In this document: positions 7,306 to 16,659 of the stretch, in pieces
How positions within the stretch are numbered: position 1 is the stretch's first letter
How the letters are laid out: the number at the start of each line of letters is the position of its first letter
Assembly (NCBI GenBank): GCA_030684355.1
Contig: JAUXTN010000225.1
Location: 1 to 52,693 of the forward strand
DNA from: Pseudomonadota bacterium
GTDB taxonomy: Bacteria > Myxococcota_A > UBA796 > SXON01
DNA length: 52,693 nucleotides
Direction: 5' to 3'
Notes under the pieces: generated by a model
The model's input: only the letters and a program-made list of their open reading frames with translations
Told to the model about the DNA's origin: nothing
The model's database searches: none
Translations under genes and position numbers: made by a program

Positions 7306-10300
7306 ATGTCCTTTGCTCTGCTCCTGCTTGCCCTGCCCTCGGCTCTCGCGGCCACGTGGCCGTCGTCCTCCGATTGGGAGGCGGTAGAGCGGGACGGCGC
7401 GCCGCTGGAGGACGTGTGTGGGGACGTCTCCGGGAGCGACTGGTGGGACGTCGTCGGGGACGCCTCGAACCCCCTCGCGTACATGTACGACGACGGTACG
7501 AACCTGTGGTTCCGGCTCCGCCTCGCGGCGGAGCCGTACTCCAGCCGCGGCGGCGCCGCCCACCAGTGGCGCAGCTTCGGCTGGGGCATCATGTTCGAGA
7601 CCGACTTCGACACGACGAACCAGAAGTACGACTACATCCTCTACGTCGACGGCAACAGCGACGAGGTCGGGTTCTGGGAGAACACCACCGGGAGCGACCC
7701 CTTCTCCACCGACGCCCCTGAGCTCGAGCTCTACACCTACACCGCGCCGCTCGCCGCCTCGGGCGACGCGAGCGCCGGGAACGCCGGGTACGAAGCGGCG
7801 GGCTCCGACATCTGCGGCGGCACCGCGTCCTCGGTCGACGTGTTCGTCGACTGGTACATGCCCTGGGCCGACTTCACCGCCGCGACCGGGCTCACCAGCC
7901 TCGACGACGTCGCGATCGCCTTCGGCACCTCCGCCTCGACCCAGACCTTCTCGAAGGACATCGGCGGCTGTGACGGCACCTCGTGCGCGTGGAGCGACGT
8001 CTTCAGCGACAACGACTCCGACGACGACGGCCTCACCAACTCCGACGAGATCGACGTCTACGGCACGGACCCCCTCGACGCCGACACGGACGACGACGGC
8101 CTGACCGACGGCGAGGAGGTGCTCACCTACGGCACCGACCCCCTCGACACCGACTCCGACAACGACGCGCTCTCCGACTACGACGAGGTGGTCGTCGAGG
8201 GTACCGACCCGCTCGTAGCCGACAGCGACGGCGACGGCCTCGATGACGGCGCCGAGGTCAACACCTACGGCACCGACCCGCTCGACACCGACTCCGATGG
8301 CGACGCCCTCACCGACGGCGACGAGATCCTGACCTACGGGACCGACGCCCTCGACAGCGACACCGACGACGACGACCTCCTCGACGGCGCCGAGGTGACC
8401 ACCCACGGCACCGACCCCACCGACGACGACACCGATGGCGACGGCCTCGAGGACGGCGCCGAGATCAACAGCTACGGCACCGACCCCCTCGACACGGACT
8501 CGGACGACGGCGGCGTGGCCGACGGCGTGGAGGTGCTCGCGAACGGCACCGACCCGCTCGACCCCTCCGACGACATCCCCACCGTCGTCACCGACACCGA
8601 CAGCGACGGCCTCACCGACACGGAAGAGACCGCCGTGTACGGCACCGATCCGAACGACTCCGACACGGACGACGACGGCCTGCTCGACGGGGAGGAGGTG
8701 CTCACCTACGGCACCGACCCCCTCGACGACGACAGCGACGGCGACGCCCTCACCGACGGCACCGAGGTGAACACCACCTCCACCGATCCGAACGTGGCCG
8801 ACACCGACGGGGATGGCCTGGCGGACGGCGCCGAGGTGGACACCTACGGGTCCGACCCGAACCGGACCGACACCGACGGCGACGGCCTCTCGGATGGCGA
8901 CGAGGTGAACACCTACGGCACCACCCCGACGGACGCCGACACCGACAGCGGCGGCGTGAGCGACGGCGTGGAGGTGCTCGCGAACGGCACCGACCCGCTC
9001 GACGGCTCCGACGACATCCCGACCACCACCACCGACACCGACGGCGACGGCCTGACCGACACCGAGGAAGTATCGGTCTACGGCACCGATCCGAACGTGG
9101 CCGACACCGACGGGGACGGCCTGGGTGACGGCGGCGAGGTGTACACCTACGGCACCGACCCCCTCGACACCGACACCGACGGCGACGCCCTCACCGACGG
9201 CGAGGAGGTCCTCACCCACGGCTCGGACCCCAACGTCGCGGACACCGATGGCGACGGCCTGGACGACGGCGCCGAGGTCAACACCTACACCACCGACCCG
9301 CTCGACGCCGACACCGACAGCGGCGGCGTCTCCGACGGCGTCGAGGTCCTCGTCTCGGGCACCGACCCGCTCGACGGCTCCGACGACATCCCGACGACCA
9401 CCACGGACACCGACGGCGACGGCCTCACCGACGCCGAAGAGATCGTCTACGGCACCGACCCAACCAACACCGACACCGACGGCGACGGCCTCACCGACGG
9501 CGACGAGGTCATCTCGATCGGCACCGATCCCCTCGACACGGACACCGACGGCGACGGCCTCACCGACGGCGACGAGGTCACCACGATCGGCACGGACCCG
9601 ACCGACTCCGACACGGACGACGACGGCCTCACCGACGGCGACGAGGTGACCGCCGGCACCGATCCCACCCTGGACGACACCGACGGCGACGGCCTCACCG
9701 ACGGCGACGAGGTGAACAGCTACGGGACCGACCCGCTCGACTCCGACACCGACAACGACGGCCTCACCGACGGTGACGAGGTCAACACCCACGGGACCGA
9801 CCCGCTCGCCTCCGACACCGACAGCGACGGGCTCACCGACGGCGACGAGGTCACCTCCGTCGGCTCCGACCCGACCGACGCGGACACCGACAACGACGGC
9901 CTCGGCGACGGCACGGAGGTCGGGATCGGCACCGACCCGACCAACGCCGACACCGACGGCGGCGGCGTGGACGACGGCACGGAGGTCACCGACGGGACCG
10001 ACCCGCTCGACCCCACCGACGACGTGACCGCGCCCGCGGACACCGACGGCGACGGCCTCACCGACGACGAGGAAGCCGTGGCCGGCACCGACCCGGCGGA
10101 CGAGGACACGGACGACGACGGGCTCCTGGACGGCCGCGAGGTGAACGACACCGCGACGGACCCGAACGACTCCGACTCGGACGACGACGGGCTCTCCGAC
10201 GGCGACGAGGTCGACACCTACGAGACCGACCCGAACGTGGCCGACACGGACGGCGGCGGCGCCTGGGACGGCGTCGAAGTGCTCGTGGACGGCACGAACC

Positions 10301-10944
10301 CGCTCGACCCCGCGGACGACGTGTTCCCCGTGGCCGACAGCGACTCCGACGGCCTGAACGACAGCGAGGAGGACGTGCTCGGCACCGATCCGTTCGACAG
10401 CGACACGGACGACGACGGCCTCACCGACGGCGACGAGGTGCTCACCTACGGCACCGACCCGAACGACGCCGACACCGACGACGGCACGGTGGACGACGGC
10501 ACCGAGGTGGCGGACGGCACGGATCCCCTGGATCCCACCGACGACATCCCCGGCGGCCCCGACACGGGCGACACGGGCACGTCGGACACGGGCGACACGG
10601 GTCCGACCGACACGGGTCCGACCGACACTGGCGACACCGCGGACACGGGCGAGACCGGCGACACGAGCGAGACCGGCGACACCGGGGAGACGGGCGAGAC
10701 CGGCGAGACCGGCGAGACGGGCGAGACCGGTGAGACGGGCGAGACCGGCGAGACCGGCGACACCGACGAGACCGGCGACACCGACACGGACATCTCCGGG
10801 ACGGACAGCGGCGACAGCGTGCAGGACTTCGTCTACCAGGGCGGCGGCGGCTGCGGCTGCGACACGCCGGCCGGCTCTCCGGTCGGTGGCGCCGCGGCGG
10901 CGCTCGTGCTCGGCGCGGCGCTCGTTCGGCGGCGTCGCTCCTAG
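7306..10944 (+). CDS. Giant thrombospondin type 3 repeat surface protein with MYXO-CTERM-like tail
   Basis: A 1212-residue secreted protein. A signal peptide (about 1-15, ending PSALA) is followed by a globular domain of about 210 residues. Then come tandem thrombospondin type 3 calcium-binding repeats, with unit DxDxDGLTDGDEV plus GTDP about every 20 residues, to about residue 1080. After that is a low-complexity stalk of DTG then ETG triplets (10555-10800). The C-terminus has a Gly/Cys cluster (GGGGCGC), a hydrophobic helix and a final RRRRS, which fits a MYXO-CTERM-type sorting tail. The ATG at 7306 is preceded by GAGG and, further upstream, by TAGCCT at 7284-7289. A calcium-stabilised rod that projects the N-terminal domain from the cell surface is inferred. 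The ligand is unknown. Confidence 0.88.
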   Translation: MSFALLLLALPSALAATWPSSSDWEAVERDGAPLEDVCGDVSGSDWWDVVGDASNPLAYMYDDGTNLWFRLRLAAEPYSSRGGAAHQWRSFGWGIMFETDFDTTNQKYDYILYVDGNSDEVGFWENTTGSDPFSTDAPELELYTYTAPLAASGDASAGNAGYEAAGSDICGGTASSVDVFVDWYMPWADFTAATGLTSLDDVAIAFGTSASTQTFSKDIGGCDGTSCAWSDVFSDNDSDDDGLTNSDEIDVYGTDPLDADTDDDGLTDGEEVLTYGTDPLDTDSDNDALSDYDEVVVEGTDPLVADSDGDGLDDGAEVNTYGTDPLDTDSDGDALTDGDEILTYGTDALDSDTDDDDLLDGAEVTTHGTDPTDDDTDGDGLEDGAEINSYGTDPLDTDSDDGGVADGVEVLANGTDPLDPSDDIPTVVTDTDSDGLTDTEETAVYGTDPNDSDTDDDGLLDGEEVLTYGTDPLDDDSDGDALTDGTEVNTTSTDPNVADTDGDGLADGAEVDTYGSDPNRTDTDGDGLSDGDEVNTYGTTPTDADTDSGGVSDGVEVLANGTDPLDGSDDIPTTTTDTDGDGLTDTEEVSVYGTDPNVADTDGDGLGDGGEVYTYGTDPLDTDTDGDALTDGEEVLTHGSDPNVADTDGDGLDDGAEVNTYTTDPLDADTDSGGVSDGVEVLVSGTDPLDGSDDIPTTTTDTDGDGLTDAEEIVYGTDPTNTDTDGDGLTDGDEVISIGTDPLDTDTDGDGLTDGDEVTTIGTDPTDSDTDDDGLTDGDEVTAGTDPTLDDTDGDGLTDGDEVNSYGTDPLDSDTDNDGLTDGDEVNTHGTDPLASDTDSDGLTDGDEVTSVGSDPTDADTDNDGLGDGTEVGIGTDPTNADTDGGGVDDGTEVTDGTDPLDPTDDVTAPADTDGDGLTDDEEAVAGTDPADEDTDDDGLLDGREVNDTATDPNDSDSDDDGLSDGDEVDTYETDPNVADTDGGGAWDGVEVLVDGTNPLDPADDVFPVADSDSDGLNDSEEDVLGTDPFDSDTDDDGLTDGDEVLTYGTDPNDADTDDGTVDDGTEVADGTDPLDPTDDIPGGPDTGDTGTSDTGDTGPTDTGPTDTGDTADTGETGDTSETGDTGETGETGETGETGETGETGETGETGDTDETGDTDTDISGTDSGDSVQDFVYQGGGGCGCDTPAGSPVGGAAAALVLGAALVRRRRS
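10555..10800 (+). repeat. Coding tandem repeat (DTG/ETG stalk)
   Basis: Nine-base repeats encode consecutive Asp-Thr-Gly and Glu-Thr-Gly triplets inside the TSP3 gene, including at least seven uninterrupted ETG units. Such perfect short repeats can vary in length by slippage without breaking the frame. Similar Asp-Thr linkers occur in five other genes of the window. Confidence 0.85.
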
Positions 10945-10999
10945 CCAGTCGTCAGGCTCCCGCGCAGGTACGGCGGGACGCGAGGAGATAGGGGGCGGC

Positions 11000-12403
<1,404 letters not shown>

Positions 12404-12447
12404 GCAACCTGTCGATCGTGATTGGGTCGGGCTAAGGAGCGGGCTCC

Positions 12448-12741
12448 ATGAAGATCATCTGGCTCCTCGTCCTCGTCGCGCTGGTGGTGCTGACCGTGGT
12501 CCGCATGCGCGCACGCATCGTGGTGCAGATCGCGGAGGGGCGCGCCCAGGTGGTCCGCGGCTCGCTGCCGGGCGGCCTCCTCGGAGATCTGCACGCTGTC
12601 GCCGAGCTCAGCCCCAAGGTGGCCGGTCGGGTCGAGATCCGCGGCAAGGGCACGTCGCTCTCCGTGCGCACGCCCGGCCTCCCGGAGGGCCCCGCCCAAC
12701 GCGCGCGGAACGTGGTCTACCTGCGCCGGCACGACGTCTAA
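12448..12741 (+). CDS. Small membrane protein, DUF3634-like
   Basis: A 97-residue protein with one N-terminal transmembrane helix (residues about 3-19) followed by a cytoplasmic or periplasmic domain containing VQIAEGRAQVVRGSLPGGLL. This helix plus RxxxVxxGxxPxxLL arrangement matches the DUF3634 family as I remember it; the function is unknown. AAGGAG lies about 10 nt before the ATG. It follows dbpA by 44 bp on the same strand and may share its transcript. It converges with the PaaK-like gene. Confidence 0.75.
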   Translation: MKIIWLLVLVALVVLTVVRMRARIVVQIAEGRAQVVRGSLPGGLLGDLHAVAELSPKVAGRVEIRGKGTSLSVRTPGLPEGPAQRARNVVYLRRHDV

Positions 12742-12812
12742 CGGCCCGCACCGCCGCCGCCGGCACGACGTCCAAGCGCCCGCGCCGCGGCCTACGCCAA
12801 CACGTCCAAGGG
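12725..12812. repeat. Decayed direct repeats of a gene 3' end
   Basis: The 14-mer GCCGGCACGACGTC that includes the last codons of the DUF3634-like gene (12725-12738) recurs perfectly at 12759-12772, and a degenerate third version ending ACGTCCAAG lies near 12803-12811. The convergent intergenic gap is thus built from duplicated copies of the gene's end. Confidence 0.6.
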
Positions 12813-12830
12813 CCGCCGCCTCCTCCGCCG

Positions 12831-14168
12831 TCAGTCCCCCCGGCCCGTCCACTCCGCCGCCTTCCCGTCGCGCCCGAGCGCCGCGTCGAGGTGCACCGCC
12901 ACGGGCTGCCCGAGGATCGCCGCGAGCCCAGCGCCGAGCGCCGCCCCGTCGAGCGGCTCGCCCTCGACCGGCCGCACGCGGAGCACGAACCCGTCCGCCT
13001 CCTCCCGGAACGCGAACGCCGCGAACACGTGCGGATGCAGGGCCCGGGCGAGGTCCACCGGCGTGATCACCGCGCCGTCCGTTGCCCGCCACGACACCGG
13101 GCGCCGCGCCTGGAGATCCCGCAGGTACTCCCCCTCCTTCCGCGCGTGGTCGCCGGTGGCGTAGCGCAGGAGCGGCAGGTAGGGGTTGCGCCCGCCGCTC
13201 ACGACGATCTCGCCGCGCTCGCCGTCGGGGAGCGGCCGCCCGTCGGGGCCCACGACCTCTACGTAGAGGTCGGGGCAGAGGAGCCGCAGGCCCCCGGGGC
13301 CGGAGGCCGCGATGGGGCCGATCTCGGTGGTCGAGTACACGTCGACCACGGGGCAGCCGAAGCGGGCGGTCAGCGCCTCCGCGAGGGCCGGGGCGAGCGT
13401 GGCGGCGCCGGAGAGGAGCGCGCGCGGCCGGAGCGGGATGTCCCACGCGAGGAGCTCCGCGAACGACACCGGATCCCCGGTGAGGAGCTGGGCGTCGAGG
13501 TCGACGAGGAAGCGCCGCGCCCGGTCGCGGGCCCACTCGGCGGGCTGCAGGTTCACCTTCACCAGCGCGCCGCCGCCCCAGTACGAGAGGATCGCCGGGA
13601 AGGTCCACGTGCGGACCTGCGCGCACACGTGCGCCACGAGCACGCTCGGCCCGTGGTCGAGCCGCACCCCGATGCGCGCGAGGGCCTCCTCCACGAGCAG
13701 GTGGTTCATCGCGGTGGCGCGGGCGTGCGAGGGGATGGAGAGCGGGTGGCCGGTCGTGCCGGAGGTCTCGTAGTGGAAGAGCCGGCGGAGGTCGGCGTCG
13801 AGCGGCACGAGGTCGACGAGGCGGTACGCGATGTCGGCGCGGCCCTGGAGCGGGATGTCGGCCCACGCGACGGTGTCGGGCGCGCGGGTCCGCACCCACG
13901 GGACGGTCTCGCGCCACCGGGCGAGCGGGAGCGCGGCCGGGTCGGCGAGGACGGGGCCCAGCGTGCGGCGGAAGGTGTCGAGCGCCGGCACGTCCTCGGC
14001 ATGGAGGCGATCGCCGAGCGTGTGGCTCCACGGCGGGGCGTCGGCGTGCTCCTGGAGGCGGCGCAAGAGCGCGGCCCCGGCGGCGGTCGCCAGGGGCGTG
14101 CGGCACGACACGGCCTCGGGAACCCCGGCCTCCGGGACAGCGACCGGCGGCACGTCGACAGGCCTCAT
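12831..14168 (-). CDS. Phenylacetate-CoA ligase-like adenylate-forming enzyme
   Basis: A 445-residue member of the ANL (acyl-adenylate) superfamily, closest in style to PaaK-type aryl-CoA ligases. It shows the phosphate-loop motif YETSGTTGHP, the VYSTTEIGPIA adenine/Mg motif, and the YATGDHARKE region corresponding to the TGD hinge motif. The C-terminal domain is short and lacks an obvious catalytic Lys motif, so ligase versus adenylyltransferase activity is uncertain. The ATG at 14168 is chosen because upstream codons read through the opposite-strand gene. It is divergent from a small acidic protein gene 60 bp away. The substrate is unknown. Confidence 0.82.
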   Translation of the reverse strand: MRPVDVPPVAVPEAGVPEAVSCRTPLATAAGAALLRRLQEHADAPPWSHTLGDRLHAEDVPALDTFRRTLGPVLADPAALPLARWRETVPWVRTRAPDTVAWADIPLQGRADIAYRLVDLVPLDADLRRLFHYETSGTTGHPLSIPSHARATAMNHLLVEEALARIGVRLDHGPSVLVAHVCAQVRTWTFPAILSYWGGGALVKVNLQPAEWARDRARRFLVDLDAQLLTGDPVSFAELLAWDIPLRPRALLSGAATLAPALAEALTARFGCPVVDVYSTTEIGPIAASGPGGLRLLCPDLYVEVVGPDGRPLPDGERGEIVVSGGRNPYLPLLRYATGDHARKEGEYLRDLQARRPVSWRATDGAVITPVDLARALHPHVFAAFAFREEADGFVLRVRPVEGEPLDGAALGAGLAAILGQPVAVHLDAALGRDGKAAEWTGRGD

Positions 14169-14228
14169 CCGTCCACCCTCCGCGTCGCACCCTACCACCG
14201 GGATACGAGACCTTGTGCCGGAGCAGCC

Positions 14229-14669
14229 GTGGGGATCCTGACCGACTTCTTCGTCGCCACCCGCGAAGAGGTGGAGAACTTCGACTTCACCGAGATGCCG
14301 CGGGAGCGCTTCCCCACGCTCCAGACGAAGGGGCTCGACCCCGTCAAGATGGCCACGCTCCACACGATCCTCGTCGGTGCCGACCTTGATGACGTGGAGT
14401 CCGTCGTCGCGCGCATCCCCGAGCCCATCCACGAGGAGGAGGACGGCGAGCTCGTCGTCTTCGCGCTCCCCGAGGCGATCGTGCACGGCCTGGCCGACCT
14501 CGACGACAACGAGGCCTCGCGCCTCGCCGAGCGCTGGGTGGCCACCGAGGAGTTCAAGATGGAGGGGTGGACCCGCGCCGACATCGACCCTGTCCTCTCC
14601 GAGCTCCGCACCTTCATGGAAGAGGCCGTGCGCTCCGAGAAGGACGTGTTCCTCTGGGTGTGCGTCTGA
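14229..14669 (+). CDS. Acidic conserved protein of unknown function
   Basis: A 146-residue soluble, Glu/Asp-rich protein beginning MGILTDFFVATREEVENFDF and ending with a short hydrophobic LWVCV. No signal peptide or catalytic motif is visible. Codon use is strongly coding-like. The start is GTG at 14229, since the in-frame upstream sequence overlaps the divergent ligase promoter. I do not recognise the family. It is convergent with the glycosidase-like lipoprotein. Confidence 0.75.
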   Translation: MGILTDFFVATREEVENFDFTEMPRERFPTLQTKGLDPVKMATLHTILVGADLDDVESVVARIPEPIHEEEDGELVVFALPEAIVHGLADLDDNEASRLAERWVATEEFKMEGWTRADIDPVLSELRTFMEEAVRSEKDVFLWVCV

Positions 14670-14697
14670 TCGCGCAGCTCATCGCTCGCTTTCAGGG

Positions 14698-16659
14698 CTA
14701 CAGCGTGCAGCTCGGCACGGTGAGCGTGGTGCCGCGCACGAGGTTGGATGCGTCGGCGTACTCTCGCTCCCAGTAGCAGAGCTCGTTCGCCCACCGCAGG
14801 TAGCCGTACTGGTAGAGCGTGGGGTTCTCGCCGGGGACGGTGAGCCGCCCGTCCACGTCGTCGTGGAGCGCCGCGTGCCGCCGGGTCACGACGGTGCGGG
14901 CGTCCTCCAGCGTGGCGGCGGCGTCATCGAGGAGGGTGTCGGCGCGGGTGCCGTCCGCGGCCGCGCTGTAGAGCGTGGCGATGAACCGCGCGCGCAGCGC
15001 CGTCACCGCGAGCCCGTCCGCCATCTCGGCGCTCCAGGGGTCCGTGCCGGTCGGCGGGGCGATCGCGGCGAGGTCGGCCGCCATCGCGTCGAGGTTCGCC
15101 ACGAGCCCGGCGCTCGCCTCGGGCGCCATGGCGCGCACCTCGTCGAAGTCGGGGCGGTCGGGCTGGGCGATGACCCCGAGGCGGTCCCCGAGGTCGATGA
15201 AGTCGTCGCGCCCGGCGAGGTACGGGGCGAGCCGGCCCTCGATGAGCCACGTGTGCTCCACCTCGGCGAGGGCCACGGCCACGTCCGCCAGGGTGGAATC
15301 GACCGGCGCGAACATCTCCGCGTAGGTGTCGCGCCAGTCGGAGGGCGTCGCCCAGCTCATCCGCAGCGCCGCCCAGTCGTTCTGCCAGTAGCCCCACTCC
15401 CATCCCGACGAGAACAGCACGTGGTCATCGAGCGCGGGGAACGCGGCGAGGTCCGTCCACCGCGAGCGCACGTAGAGCGGCAGGTACGTCGGCACCGAGT
15501 TGTCGAACGCCACCCAGTACGCGGTCTCCGGGAAGTACCCGACCGGCGCGCCCGCATCGAGCTTCGCCTGGAGAAACGCCCGGTGCTCGTCGAATGTATC
15601 GTGGCCGTAGGCGCCCCCGGCGTCCTCGACGAGGTCGTAATACATCACCGTGTGGACCCACGGCACGATCGTCGGGTCCGCGTAGTTCACGAGGAAGTAG
15701 TAGAGCATCTCCTCGCCCTCCCAGGTGACGCGCAGGTCCTCCTGGTTGCCGACGTGGATGGTGGCGGTCATCTCCACGTTGGGGTCCGCCACGCGCACGA
15801 CCTCCCGCGCAAGGTTCGTCGCGGCGATGAACTCCGCGGGCGCCACCCCCGAGAACTCCCCGAAGGAGAGGTTGAGCACGTCCCACTCGGCCGCCCCGAC
15901 GAGCCCGTCGACCCGGGCCTCCATCGTCGCCCGCATCGCCGCCTCGTCGCCCGGCGCATCGACGAGGTCGAACGCCTGCTGGAGGTTGCTCGTCCCGAAG
16001 AGCTGGATGCCGAGCCCCACCGTCAGCCCCTGCGCGTGCGCGTGGTCGACGACGACGCGTGTGTCAGTCTGCCACGCCGCGAGCCGTGGTGCCGAGTCCG
16101 TGATGTCGTCGAGGCCGACCCACTGGAGGTGGTTCGCCCGGTTCCGGACCGCCCAGTCGGAGATCGCGGCCGCGCGCTCCGGAGACTCGCCGGTCCAGAA
16201 GGCGTACAGCCCGTCGATGGGGTGGAGCGTGTGGAGGTGCAGGCCGCGGCGGGCCACCTGGGGCGCCTGGTCCACGCCGAAGTCGGCGCGATCGGGCTCC
16301 CCAACCGTCTCGGGTGCGAACGTGTCGGTCGGGTGGAAGAACCGCCACCCGAACGCCTCGAGCACCGCGCTCACGCCGTACCGGATCCCGAGCGGCGCGC
16401 CGCCGGTGACGGTGTAGACGCCATCGGCCTCGTCGACGCGGAAGCACTCGTCGCAGGCGTCGGGGTCGACCGTCACCGCCACGGCGACCGGCGCCCGGGA
16501 CCGCGCGGCTTCGGCGGCGGGATCGCCTTCCTCCACGACGACGATGCGCGCGTCCCCGACGGTCGACAGGAACGTGGCGAGCCCGGCGTCCGCGGGGGCG
16601 TAGACGGTCACCTCGCCGACTTGAGGCGGGGTGCAGGCGAGGAGCGCGAGGAGCGTCAT
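14698..16659 (-). CDS. Glycosidase-like lipoprotein
   Basis: A 653-residue predicted lipoprotein. MTLLALLAC gives a minimal signal peptide and lipobox. The segment LGIRYGVSAVLEAFGWRFFHP (about 90-115) resembles the non-catalytic N-terminal domain of hexosaminidases and alpha-glucuronidases (GH20/GH67/GH115 and DUF4838 proteins). It is followed by a region that could be a TIM barrel, with many aromatic residues (WVGLDDI, YYFLVNYADP, GWEWGYWQNDW) as expected for a carbohydrate cleft. Catalytic residues cannot be assigned by eye. Its ATG overlaps the stop of the upstream FG-GAP gene as ATGA (16656-16659), so translation is probably coupled. Surface degradation or binding of a polysaccharide is inference. 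Confidence 0.72.
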   Translation of the reverse strand: MTLLALLACTPPQVGEVTVYAPADAGLATFLSTVGDARIVVVEEGDPAAEAARSRAPVAVAVTVDPDACDECFRVDEADGVYTVTGGAPLGIRYGVSAVLEAFGWRFFHPTDTFAPETVGEPDRADFGVDQAPQVARRGLHLHTLHPIDGLYAFWTGESPERAAAISDWAVRNRANHLQWVGLDDITDSAPRLAAWQTDTRVVVDHAHAQGLTVGLGIQLFGTSNLQQAFDLVDAPGDEAAMRATMEARVDGLVGAAEWDVLNLSFGEFSGVAPAEFIAATNLAREVVRVADPNVEMTATIHVGNQEDLRVTWEGEEMLYYFLVNYADPTIVPWVHTVMYYDLVEDAGGAYGHDTFDEHRAFLQAKLDAGAPVGYFPETAYWVAFDNSVPTYLPLYVRSRWTDLAAFPALDDHVLFSSGWEWGYWQNDWAALRMSWATPSDWRDTYAEMFAPVDSTLADVAVALAEVEHTWLIEGRLAPYLAGRDDFIDLGDRLGVIAQPDRPDFDEVRAMAPEASAGLVANLDAMAADLAAIAPPTGTDPWSAEMADGLAVTALRARFIATLYSAAADGTRADTLLDDAAATLEDARTVVTRRHAALHDDVDGRLTVPGENPTLYQYGYLRWANELCYWEREYADASNLVRGTTLTVPSCTL

